Positions 18,491 through 26,271 of a stretch of DNA of 64,000 nt are shown piece after piece. Position numbers and translations under genes: made by a program. Each line of letters begins with the position of its first letter. Position 1 is the first letter of the stretch. The notes under the pieces were generated by a model. The model was not told the DNA's origin, made no database searches, and saw only the letters and a program-made list of their open reading frames with translations. Origin of the DNA: Shewanella piezotolerans WP3 (GTDB lineage Bacteria; Pseudomonadota; Gammaproteobacteria; Enterobacterales; Shewanellaceae); contig NC_011566.1 in the NCBI RefSeq assembly GCF_000014885.1, positions 3,701,501-3,765,500 of the forward strand, given 5' to 3'.

Positions 18491-19681
18491 CTATTTGAGC
18501 TTATTAACAGCTTCTAATGCATATTGTCGTGCTTGGCTATCTAACGCCATAATATCGTCAATAGTGGTTAATGATTGCGCCGTTACGTGCTTAAAGCTCT
18601 GTTCATTGATAATGGCTATATCGGTGAAACGTATCTGACCTTCTAAAAACGCCTGAACGGATATTTCATTGGCAGCATTTAGAACGGTAGTCGCTTCTTG
18701 TCCTTGTTTACACGCTTCAATTGCTAACGCTAAACATGGGAAGCGATTGAAATCAGGTTCTAAGAAGCTTAACTGTCCGACTTTGAAAAAGTCTAAAGGT
18801 TCAACTCCCGAGCTAATTCTCTGTGGAAAAGACATGCAATGCGCAATAGGTGTACGCATATCAGGATTTCCCAGTTGTGCGATAACCGAGCCATCTCGAT
18901 ACTGTACCATTGAATGGATCACACTTTGTGGGTGAATAACGACTTTCAACTGCTCAGCACTGGCATTAAACAGCCAGCGGGCTTCGATGTACTCTAGGCC
19001 CTTGTTCATCATGCTAGCTGAATCAACTGAGATCTTCTGTCCCATCGACCAATTAGGATGTTTACAAGCTTGTGCAGGCGTCATTGAAGACAGCGTAGAT
19101 AACTCAGAATTTAAAAACGGCCCACCCGAACCCGTTAGCAAAATATGAGATATACCGGCGCCAGCTAAATCACAGCGGCCAATCTCTAATTGAGTGCGCT
19201 CAGATAAACACTGAAAAATTGCATTATGCTCGCTATCTACCGGTAAAACCGTCGCCCCAGAAGATTGCATCGCCTCAATGAACAACTGTCCCGACATCAC
19301 TAACGATTCTTTGTTCGCCAGTAATACGCGCTTTCCAGCTTTAACAGCCGCTAATGTCGAAGGCAATCCCGCTGCCCCTACAATTGCAGCCATGACAGTA
19401 TCAACTTCAGCGCAACTCACAAGCGATAAAAGTTCATCTTCCCCAGTGGTGACTTCTATCGCCAATTCACTTGGAAGTAATCGCTTAAGCTCTGTAGCCG
19501 CTTGAGCATTAACCATATGTGCAACTAATGGGCGATGCTCAATACAGATCTCAAGCATCTTGGCGACATTAGTATTAGCGACGAGTGCAAATACTCGGTA
19601 TTGCTCATGGTTGCATTTAACAACATTTAATGTGCTTGCACCGATTGAGCCCGTCGCACCTAAAATCACCAAACTTTGCAT
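18491..19681 (-). CDS. dxr: 1-deoxy-D-xylulose 5-phosphate reductoisomerase
   Basis: Converts DXP to 2-C-methyl-D-erythritol 4-phosphate with NADPH in the non-mevalonate isoprenoid pathway. It has 396 residues (E. coli 398). The NADPH-binding motif LGATGSIGASTLNV is at the N-terminus, KRVLLANKESLVMSG and the metal/substrate segment LPVDSEHNAIFQCL follow, and HPNWSMGQKISVDSASMMNK is the family signature. It lies 4 bases after cdsA. Together with uppS nearby, it supplies and uses isoprenoid for undecaprenyl phosphate. Confidence 0.97.
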   Translation of the reverse strand: MQSLVILGATGSIGASTLNVVKCNHEQYRVFALVANTNVAKMLEICIEHRPLVAHMVNAQAATELKRLLPSELAIEVTTGEDELLSLVSCAEVDTVMAAIVGAAGLPSTLAAVKAGKRVLLANKESLVMSGQLFIEAMQSSGATVLPVDSEHNAIFQCLSERTQLEIGRCDLAGAGISHILLTGSGGPFLNSELSTLSSMTPAQACKHPNWSMGQKISVDSASMMNKGLEYIEARWLFNASAEQLKVVIHPQSVIHSMVQYRDGSVIAQLGNPDMRTPIAHCMSFPQRISSGVEPLDFFKVGQLSFLEPDFNRFPCLALAIEACKQGQEATTVLNAANEISVQAFLEGQIRFTDIAIINEQSFKHVTAQSLTTIDDIMALDSQARQYALEAVNKLK

Positions 19682-19685
19682 ATAG

Positions 19686-20543
19686 TTACATCCAAAAAGC
19701 TATATATATCAGGGTAAATACAGGCAGGGCCGCAGTTAAACTATCAATACGATCTAACACACCGCCGTGACCAGGTAAGATGGTGCCTGAGTCTTTAATA
19801 TTAGCGACTCGCTTAAACATACTTTCAGACAGATCACCCACTGCTGAAGCAAGTGCAACAAATAGGGTTACTGCAACTAAAAGCCCTAACTCTTGCTCAG
19901 GTGAAAAATACATTACCCCAGCAACAATAATCATAGTTGTTGCCAATCCACCAAGTAAGCCTTCAATGGTTTTAGCTGGACTTACATTCGGCATTAGCTT
20001 GCGCTTACCGAATGACTTGCCGGCAAAATAGGCGCCGGAATCGGTCGCCCAAACCACTAACATAACTAAAAAGACTAAAGTGCCGCCATAGTATGGTGAA
20101 GCATCAGTGCTAAGCGCTTTTAGAGATAGTAATGAAACGAAACATGGGATGAGCGTCAACTGACCAAACATAGATTTTAGCATATGGCTCTTTTTCCAAA
20201 AGCCAGCACTTTTGGGAAAAGAGATCACCATTAAAAATGAGATAAGCCACCAAAGACCTCCCATTGCAATCACCCCTAAAAATATCGGGTGCATCATGCC
20301 TTTAAACCATATTTCGTCAGCTGGTACCATAATGTTAAGCGCTATTAATAAAACGCCAATAGTGATAGTAAAGCTCCATTGGGTCATTTCACACTGACTA
20401 TCAATGATGCGTCCCCACTCCTTAGCGGCAATGAGAAAGACACCCAATAATGCCCAAGAGAAATACTCAGTTGGTAAGCCAAAGATGGCACCAAAAACTA
20501 AAGGGATTAACCATAATGCTGTTATTATTCGTTGTTTTAGCAA
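19686..20543 (-). CDS. cdsA: Phosphatidate cytidylyltransferase
   Basis: Makes CDP-diacylglycerol, the precursor of all major phospholipids, at the inner membrane. It has 285 residues with seven to eight membrane segments. The family signature lies near the C-terminus: SAVGDLSESMFKRVANIKDSG followed by LPGHGGVLDRIDSL. An upstream conserved WATDSGAYFAGKSFGKRKL segment carries acidic residues. It lies 21 bases after uppS and 4 bases before dxr. Confidence 0.96.
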   Translation of the reverse strand: MLKQRIITALWLIPLVFGAIFGLPTEYFSWALLGVFLIAAKEWGRIIDSQCEMTQWSFTITIGVLLIALNIMVPADEIWFKGMMHPIFLGVIAMGGLWWLISFLMVISFPKSAGFWKKSHMLKSMFGQLTLIPCFVSLLSLKALSTDASPYYGGTLVFLVMLVVWATDSGAYFAGKSFGKRKLMPNVSPAKTIEGLLGGLATTMIIVAGVMYFSPEQELGLLVAVTLFVALASAVGDLSESMFKRVANIKDSGTILPGHGGVLDRIDSLTAALPVFTLIYIAFWM

Positions 20544-20564
20544 AAAAATGCCCTCTTTTTATAA

Positions 20565-21365
20565 TTACAAAGCGCGAATAGTATCGATTTGAGTTCCAGT
20601 CAAACCAAAACGGCGCTGTCGGCTTGCAAACTTTACGATGGCATCTTTGAAAGCATCCTCATCAAAGTCGGGCCATAGCGTGTCAGTAAATACTAACTCT
20701 GCATATGCGGCCTGCCAAAGTACAAAATTGCTGATCCTGTAATCACCACCAGTGCGGATCATTAAATCAACTTCAGATTGATTGTGCATACAAAGGTGCT
20801 CGTTCAGTGCCTCTTCAGTGAACTGCTCGCTGCTCATTTCACCTGCTTCAACTTTCGCCGCGAGCTTTTGTGCCGCTTGCATGATGTCCCAACGTCCACC
20901 ATAGTTAGCCGCAACATTGAGTACTAAACCACAATTGTTAGCCGTTTTTTCTTGAGCGGTGGCAATCTGCTTTTGCAATCTGCTTGAAAAGCGACTGATA
21001 TCACCAATTATATTGAGTCGTACATCATTTTTATCGAGTAGTTTCAACTCACGTTGTAACACCGTAAAAAACAGCTCCATTAGCAAGCTGACCTCTTTGT
21101 CAGGTCGACGCCAGTTCTCACTTGAAAAAGCAAACAGAGTTAATGATTCGACGCCTAACGTACGTGCTGTGCTCACAGCCCGTCTTACCGCCTTCACGCC
21201 AGCCTTATGGCCAACAACTCGCGGCTTCCCTTGTGCCTGTGCCCAACGTCCATTGCCATCCATTATGATAGCAACGTGTTTAGGGATAGACTGTTTTACC
21301 AGCGCTGATAGCTCATCAGGTAATGCTTCTGACACTTCCTTGTCAGATGGGGAATCGAATGACAT
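20565..21365 (-). CDS. uppS: Undecaprenyl diphosphate synthase
   Basis: A cis-prenyltransferase that elongates farnesyl diphosphate to C55 undecaprenyl diphosphate, the lipid carrier for peptidoglycan and O-antigen. It has 266 residues (E. coli 253); the extra length is a charged N-terminal tail before residue 28. The catalytic aspartate is Asp36 in IIMDGNGRWAQ, followed by GHKAGVKAVRR, LTLFAFSSENW and the C-terminal LMIRTGGDYRISNFVLWQ signature. Confidence 0.97.
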   Translation of the reverse strand: MSFDSPSDKEVSEALPDELSALVKQSIPKHVAIIMDGNGRWAQAQGKPRVVGHKAGVKAVRRAVSTARTLGVESLTLFAFSSENWRRPDKEVSLLMELFFTVLQRELKLLDKNDVRLNIIGDISRFSSRLQKQIATAQEKTANNCGLVLNVAANYGGRWDIMQAAQKLAAKVEAGEMSSEQFTEEALNEHLCMHNQSEVDLMIRTGGDYRISNFVLWQAAYAELVFTDTLWPDFDEDAFKDAIVKFASRQRRFGLTGTQIDTIRAL

Positions 21366-21391
21366 CTATTACAACCCTTAAAAATAGACAA

Positions 21392-21420
21392 ACGCCGTGT
21401 AGTATAACTCTACACGGCGC
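21392..21420 (-). terminator. Hairpin terminator downstream of frr
   Basis: CGCCGTGTAG (21393-21402) pairs perfectly with CTACACGGCG (21410-21419). On the minus strand the hairpin is followed by TTTGTCTATTTTT. It lies between the frr stop codon and the uppS start codon, so uppS should have its own promoter or depend on read-through. Confidence 0.75.
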
Positions 21421-21549
21421 CTGAACTCTATAGCCTGTTTCCCTTTCGCGTTCAATATTTATTCAACCATTAAACTTTTAGCGTAAGGCGTGAGCAATAA
21501 CCGACTGCACATTTTAAGAAACTGCTATAAACACTGATGATGCCTAAAA

Positions 21550-22107
21550 TTAGAACTCCATCAATTCCTTTTCTTTTGCAGCTAGAATTTCATCAATTTT
21601 CTTGATGTGTGCATCGGTAAACTTCTGCACTTCATCTTCGGTGCGGCGAACGTCATCTTCAGTACACTCTTTTTCTTTCTCAAGCGCTTTAACATCTGAG
21701 TTAGCATCACGACGTACATTTCGAACTGCAATTCTGCCATTCTCAGCTTCAGCGCGCACGACTTTAATAAGGTCTTTACGACGCTCTTCCGTTAGTGCCG
21801 GTAGAGGAATACGAATCGTTGCACCCGCAGACATAGGGTTCAAGCCAAGGTCTGAGCTCATAATCGCTTTTTCAACTGCAGCAATCATTGTACGGTCAAA
21901 AACTGACACATTTAGTGTACGAGCATCACCTATTGAAACACTAGCAACCTGCTTTAATGGAGTCAAAGAGCCGTAGTATGGCACTTGAATTGTATCAAGT
22001 AAGCTTGGGTGTGCACGACCTGTACGTACCTTAGCCATTTGAGTCTTTGTTGACTCTACACATTTATCCATGCGTGTTTGCGCATCTGTTTTAATTTCGT
22101 TTATCAC
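21550..22107 (-). CDS. frr: Ribosome recycling factor
   Basis: Releases ribosomes from mRNA after termination, together with EF-G. It has 185 residues, the same length as in E. coli. The conserved N-terminus MINEIKTDAQTRMDKCVEST, the VRTGRAHPSLLD segment, and the C-terminal coiled coil ending in ILAAKEKELMEF are all present. It lies 262 bases downstream of pyrH in the rpsB-tsf-pyrH-frr order and is followed by a strong hairpin terminator. Confidence 0.97.
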   Translation of the reverse strand: MINEIKTDAQTRMDKCVESTKTQMAKVRTGRAHPSLLDTIQVPYYGSLTPLKQVASVSIGDARTLNVSVFDRTMIAAVEKAIMSSDLGLNPMSAGATIRIPLPALTEERRKDLIKVVRAEAENGRIAVRNVRRDANSDVKALEKEKECTEDDVRRTEDEVQKFTDAHIKKIDEILAAKEKELMEF

Positions 22108-22369
22108 TTTATATGTCCTTTTAAGTCACTAGGAGCTAATTGCCCTTTAGGGCCTATTGAATTCGTTTTGCACAGCAGCGAAGCAGATGATGAGTAAAAT
22201 CTAAACTCATTATATCTCTGATGTTATTGCTCTCCTGCCCTGCGCTGTACCAATGACTTTTAGGCTAGCATCTTCTGATACAGAGTAAAACTCAGTCGAG
22301 CTCGACATTGGTACATTTTGTTTCAGTTGCTGTTATAACAAACAGCATACGCTATCACTGCACAGATAA

Positions 22370-23098
22370 TTAACCAGCGTTAATTAACGTCCCTTCAGCC
22401 TCGCCCATGATGACACGGCGCAATGCACCAGGCTTATTCATGTTAAAGACTAGTAATGGCATATTATGATCTCTAGCCAAGGTAAATGCGGCCAAATCCA
22501 TTACTTTAAGTTCTTTGTCTAAGACTTCGTTGTAACCCATCTGATCGTACTTAACGGCTTCAGGGTTTTTAACTGGATCATCAGAGTAAACGCCATCAAC
22601 CTTAGTGCCTTTAATCACGATTTCAGCTTCAATTTCGATACCGCGTAAACAAGCTGCTGAATCTGTAGTACAGAAAGGATTACCTGTACCCGCAGCAAAA
22701 ATAACAACACGACCAGACTTAAGCAAGCTGATTGCCTCTGCCCAGTTGTAGTCATCACAAACGCCTTTGAGCGGTATTGCTGACATTAAACGTGCGTTTA
22801 CGTATGCACGGTGTAATGAATCACGCATTGCCAAACCATTCATCACAGTTGCAAGCATCCCCATATGGTCACCAACAACACGATTCATGCCAGCTTCTGC
22901 TAATCCTTCACCGCGAAACAGGTTACCACCACCAATGACAACACCGACTTGAATACCGAGCTCAACTAGCTCTTTGATCTCCTGACCCATTCGATCAAGC
23001 ACTTTAGGGTCGATGCCGAAGCCTTCTTCACCCATTAGGGCTTCGCCACTTAATTTTAAAAGAACACGGCGATAAGCAGGTTTAGGATTGGTACTCAT
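22370..23098 (-). CDS. pyrH: Uridylate kinase
   Basis: Phosphorylates UMP to UDP in pyrimidine nucleotide synthesis; hexameric and allosterically controlled by GTP and UTP in this family. It has 242 residues. The amino-acid-kinase fold motifs are seen as RVLLKLSGEALMG, VGVVIGGGNLFRG, FAAGTGNPFCTTDSAA and KGTKVDGVYSDDP. It has a complete start and stop, with a gap to tsf that holds a hairpin. Confidence 0.97.
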   Translation of the reverse strand: MSTNPKPAYRRVLLKLSGEALMGEEGFGIDPKVLDRMGQEIKELVELGIQVGVVIGGGNLFRGEGLAEAGMNRVVGDHMGMLATVMNGLAMRDSLHRAYVNARLMSAIPLKGVCDDYNWAEAISLLKSGRVVIFAAGTGNPFCTTDSAACLRGIEIEAEIVIKGTKVDGVYSDDPVKNPEAVKYDQMGYNEVLDKELKVMDLAAFTLARDHNMPLLVFNMNKPGALRRVIMGEAEGTLINAG

Positions 23099-23200
23099 AT
23101 TTATTATTCCTGATAATGGCTTTAGGGAATTGTATACTCAAATAACCTCACAATGTATTTTTCGTCTCACACATCATAAACTTATTTCAGTAAATACAAT

Positions 23201-23226
23201 AAGACCGCAGCAATAGCTACGGTCTT
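23201..23226 (-). terminator. Hairpin downstream of tsf
   Basis: Read on the minus strand, AAGACCGTAG-CTATT-GCTGCGGTCTT forms a stem with one mismatch, followed by a moderately T-rich tail (TATTGTATTT). It sits just after the tsf stop codon. It is probably an intrinsic terminator or attenuator separating rpsB-tsf from pyrH. Confidence 0.6.
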
Positions 23227-23246
23227 AGGTCAACTAAAAAAGGAGA

Positions 23247-24095
23247 TTAACCTTTAGTAGCAGCGATTTGTGCAGCAACTTCAGCAGCAAAATCTTCTTC
23301 TTTCTTCGCGATACCTTCACCAACTTCTAAACGGATGAAGTTAGACACTGAAGCACCTTTCTCTTTAAGAACTGCACCAACAGTTTTCTTAGGTTCCATG
23401 ATGTAAGCTTGGCCAGTAAGAGAGATCTCACCAGTAAACTTCTTCATACGACCGATAACCATTTTCTCAGCAATCTCAGCAGGCTTGCCTTCGTTCATAG
23501 CGATTTCGATCTGAAGTGCTTTCTCTTTTTCAACAAGATCAGCAGGAACATCTTCAGGGTTAACGAATTCAGGCTTAGAAGCAGCAACGTGCATTGCAAC
23601 ATGCTTAAGTGTTTCTTCGTCAGCTTCACCAGCAACAACAACACCGATACGCTCACCGTGACGGTACTGAGCTAGGTTTGCACCATCGATGTACTCAACG
23701 CGACGAACGTTGATGTTTTCGCCGATCTTAGCAACAAGTGCAACACGAGTTTCTTCGAACTGTGCTTTAAGGTCTTCGATAGATACTTTAGCAGCAGAAG
23801 CAACGTCTAGAACTGAGTTTGCAAACGCTAGGAAGTTAGCATCTTTTGCAACGAAGTCAGTTTGACAGTTAACTTCTAATAGAGCAGCGAAGCCTTCGCC
23901 ATTCTTAATAAGGATTGCGCCTTCAGCAGCGATATTACCCGCTTTTTTAGCAGCTTTTGCAGCACCGCTCTTACGCATGTTGTCAATTGCAAGCTCGATG
24001 TCACCGTTAGTTTCGGTCAAAGCTTTCTTACAGTCCATCATGCCAGCGCCAGTGCGGTCACGAAGTTCTTTAACTTGGGCAGCAGTAATTGCCAT
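23247..24095 (-). CDS. tsf: Elongation factor Ts
   Basis: The nucleotide exchange factor for EF-Tu. From the ATG at 24095 the protein has 282 residues (E. coli 283) and starts with the standard MAITAAQVKELRDRTGAGMM. AGAGGA lies before this codon. An in-frame GTG at 24155 would add 20 residues absent from the family, so I reject it. The core LEVNCQTDFVAKD motif and the C-terminal LEVGEGI segment are present. It follows rpsB by 135 bases. Confidence 0.97.
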   Translation of the reverse strand: MAITAAQVKELRDRTGAGMMDCKKALTETNGDIELAIDNMRKSGAAKAAKKAGNIAAEGAILIKNGEGFAALLEVNCQTDFVAKDANFLAFANSVLDVASAAKVSIEDLKAQFEETRVALVAKIGENINVRRVEYIDGANLAQYRHGERIGVVVAGEADEETLKHVAMHVAASKPEFVNPEDVPADLVEKEKALQIEIAMNEGKPAEIAEKMVIGRMKKFTGEISLTGQAYIMEPKKTVGAVLKEKGASVSNFIRLEVGEGIAKKEEDFAAEVAAQIAATKG

Positions 24096-24230
24096 TGTTA
24101 AATCCTCTACAGATAATTCTTCAAATTCAATAGATATAGAACAGGGGCTAATCACTATGAGTGAAATCGCCCCTGCTCACCAATCATGTATCTTGGTTAA
24201 TAAGGGAGATGGAAAAAACCATCAAACTTA

Positions 24231-24959
24231 TTATTCAGCTTCTACGAAACCGTCTTGCTCAGCTTGAACAGCTAGGTCTTGGTTACGACCAGCTTTAGCA
24301 GCAGTAGCAACAGACTCAGTGTAAAGACGGATAGAACGCATAGCATCATCATTACCAGGAATGATGTAGTTGATACCGTCTGGAGAAGAGTTTGTATCAA
24401 CAACAGCAACAACAGGAATACCTAGGTTGTTAGCTTCTTTAATAGCAATATGCTCGTGGTCAGCACCGATTACGAAGATCACGTCTGGTAGGCCAGCCAT
24501 GTTCTTGATACCACCAAGAGACTTTTCTAGTTTCTCAAGTTCACGAGTACGCATAAGCGCTTCTTTCTTAGTAAGCTTGTCGAAAGTACCGTCGATAGAC
24601 TGGCTTTCAAGATCTTTAAGACGCTTAATTGATTGACGAACTGTTTTCCAGTTAGTCAACATACCACCTAACCAACGGTGATCTACGTAGAACTGGTCAC
24701 AAGAAACAGCAGCTTCTTTGATAGCTTCGCTCGCAGCACGCTTAGTACCAACGAAAAGAACCTTACCTTTTTTAGAAGCGATGTTGCTGATGAACGCTAA
24801 TGCTTCATTGAACATAGGCACAGTGTGCTCTAGGTTAATGATATGAACGCCGTTACGTGCGCCAAAGATGAATGGCTTCATCTTTGGGTTCCAGTAACGA
24901 GTTTGGTGACCGAAGTGAACACCGGCTTGTAGCATGTCGCGCATTGAAACTGTAGTCAT
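24231..24959 (-). CDS. rpsB: 30S ribosomal protein S2
   Basis: A small-subunit ribosomal protein, 242 residues. It shows the family signatures VSMRDMLQAGVHFGHQTRYWNP, HIINLEHTVPMFNEAL, FVGTKRAASEAIKEAA, HRWLGGMLTNWKTVRQSI and PVVAVVDTNSSPDGINYIIPGN. It is the first gene of the rpsB-tsf unit and is divergent from map. The 5' leader carries a structured element that probably mediates S2 autoregulation (see the leader feature). Confidence 0.98.
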   Translation of the reverse strand: MTTVSMRDMLQAGVHFGHQTRYWNPKMKPFIFGARNGVHIINLEHTVPMFNEALAFISNIASKKGKVLFVGTKRAASEAIKEAAVSCDQFYVDHRWLGGMLTNWKTVRQSIKRLKDLESQSIDGTFDKLTKKEALMRTRELEKLEKSLGGIKNMAGLPDVIFVIGADHEHIAIKEANNLGIPVVAVVDTNSSPDGINYIIPGNDDAMRSIRLYTESVATAAKAGRNQDLAVQAEQDGFVEAE

Positions 24960-24961
24960 TT

Positions 24962-25062
24962 TATTTACCTTAAATAATTAGGGGGTTAGACCTCCACATA
25001 TCCCATATCTTCGACCCGGTTAGGGGCACCCCGAAGAATGTGTCGATATGTGTGTGATTTAG
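24962..25062 (-). promoter_or_regulatory. Structured rpsB mRNA leader (probable S2 autoregulatory element)
   Basis: Read on the minus strand, the leader contains CATATC...GATATG arms enclosing a CTTCG...CGAAG hairpin with GGGGTGCCCC in it. GGGATATGTGGAGGTCTAACC follows shortly before the rpsB start codon, with a separate AAGG ribosome site after it. Gammaproteobacterial rpsB leaders are known to fold into conserved stem-loops bound by S2; the layout here fits, but I compare from memory, not from an alignment. Confidence 0.6.
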
Positions 25063-25254
25063 TATTTTCATTTAGCCATGTATAATGGCCGCCATATTAA
25101 CTCTGACGCTCTACCGAAGGTTGAACAACAAGAGTCATACATAACGGCGCGCTTTATACCATATTTTGAAAAAAAGCACAAATATTTACGTCGTTTTAGG
25201 GCATAATAGCCTTAATTGAAAGACAGCAAATCTAAAGACAGAAGAGACAGTTGA

Positions 25255-26055
25255 ATGAGTATTGTAATTAAGACGGCAGAAGAGATTGAAAAAATGCGTG
25301 CTGCAGGTAAATTGGCAGCCCAAGTTCTAGAAATGATTGCTCCTCACGTAAAAGCAGGTACCACCACTAATGAGCTAAATGACATATGTGCCAAGTTTAC
25401 TGAAGATAATGGCGCAATCTCGGCTCCTCTTGATTATCATGGCTTTCCAAAGTCTATCTGTACCTCTGTAAATGAAGTGATTTGTCATGGTATTCCGAAT
25501 GATAAGCCACTTGTTGATGGCGATATCATCAACATCGATATTACGGTGATCGTAGATGGTTACCACGGCGATACCTCTAAAATGTTCTTAATCGGTGACG
25601 TTAGCCCTAAGAACGCTCGCCTTTGCCGTATCGCACAAGAAAGTCTCTATGCCAGCATCAAGAAAGTCCGTCCAGGTATGAAACTCGGTGAAATTGGAAC
25701 CTTAATCGAAAAGTTCATTAAATCTAAGAAGACCGGTCTAGAGAAATACAGCATCGTCACAGATTATTGCGGCCACGGCATCGGCGCAGTATTCCATGAA
25801 GAGCCGCAAGTGATGCATTATAAAAACAATGACAAAACCGTACTGCGCGCCGGTATGTGCTTTACCATTGAGCCTATGATTAATGCAGGTCGTCACACTA
25901 GCGTGCTTGATAAAAATGATAACTGGACAGTGAGCACCTCAGATGGCAAAAACTCAGCCCAATGGGAACATACCTTGTTAGTCACCAAAACAGGCGTTGA
26001 AGTGCTAACCCTACGTGAAGAGGAAAAAGATCTTCCGCGTATCATCAATCACTAA
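25255..26055 (+). CDS. map: Methionine aminopeptidase, type I
   Basis: Removes the initiator methionine from nascent proteins. It has 266 residues (E. coli 264). The metal ligands can be seen in order: the two aspartates in NIDITVIVDGYHGDTSKMF, the histidine in DYCGHGIGAVFHEEP, the glutamate in FTIEPMI, and the last glutamate in SAQWEHTLLVT. AGAAGAGACAG precedes the ATG. It is divergent from rpsB, the usual arrangement in this group. Confidence 0.97.
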   Translation: MSIVIKTAEEIEKMRAAGKLAAQVLEMIAPHVKAGTTTNELNDICAKFTEDNGAISAPLDYHGFPKSICTSVNEVICHGIPNDKPLVDGDIINIDITVIVDGYHGDTSKMFLIGDVSPKNARLCRIAQESLYASIKKVRPGMKLGEIGTLIEKFIKSKKTGLEKYSIVTDYCGHGIGAVFHEEPQVMHYKNNDKTVLRAGMCFTIEPMINAGRHTSVLDKNDNWTVSTSDGKNSAQWEHTLLVTKTGVEVLTLREEEKDLPRIINH

Positions 26056-26070
26056 GCATTGATACATGTG

Positions 26071-26099
26071 AAAGGCGTGATTTATCACGCCTTTTTTTT
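26071..26099 (+). terminator. Intrinsic terminator after map
   Basis: AAAGGCGTGA pairs with TCACGCCTTT around a short loop and is followed by a run of Ts (26092-26099). It starts 15 bases after the map stop codon. Confidence 0.85.
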
Positions 26100-26271
26100 A
26101 GCGACCGCTTCCTAATCCAGAGATAGTTGAGCGCTTGGCTTACTAAACTCCGTTTCCTGTCTATTGTTTGTCATCCCGATATTATTTATAGCAATAAAGC
26201 ACTTCTAATTTGTTTTTTTTGCATAGATAATCACTGCACTCTCTCAGTAAAACGCATTAAAGAAAATATTG

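Noticed and set aside
24096..24155. Upstream GTG start for tsf
   Set aside because: The extra 20 residues have no family counterpart; the ATG at 24095 has AGAGGA in front and the standard MAITAAQ start.
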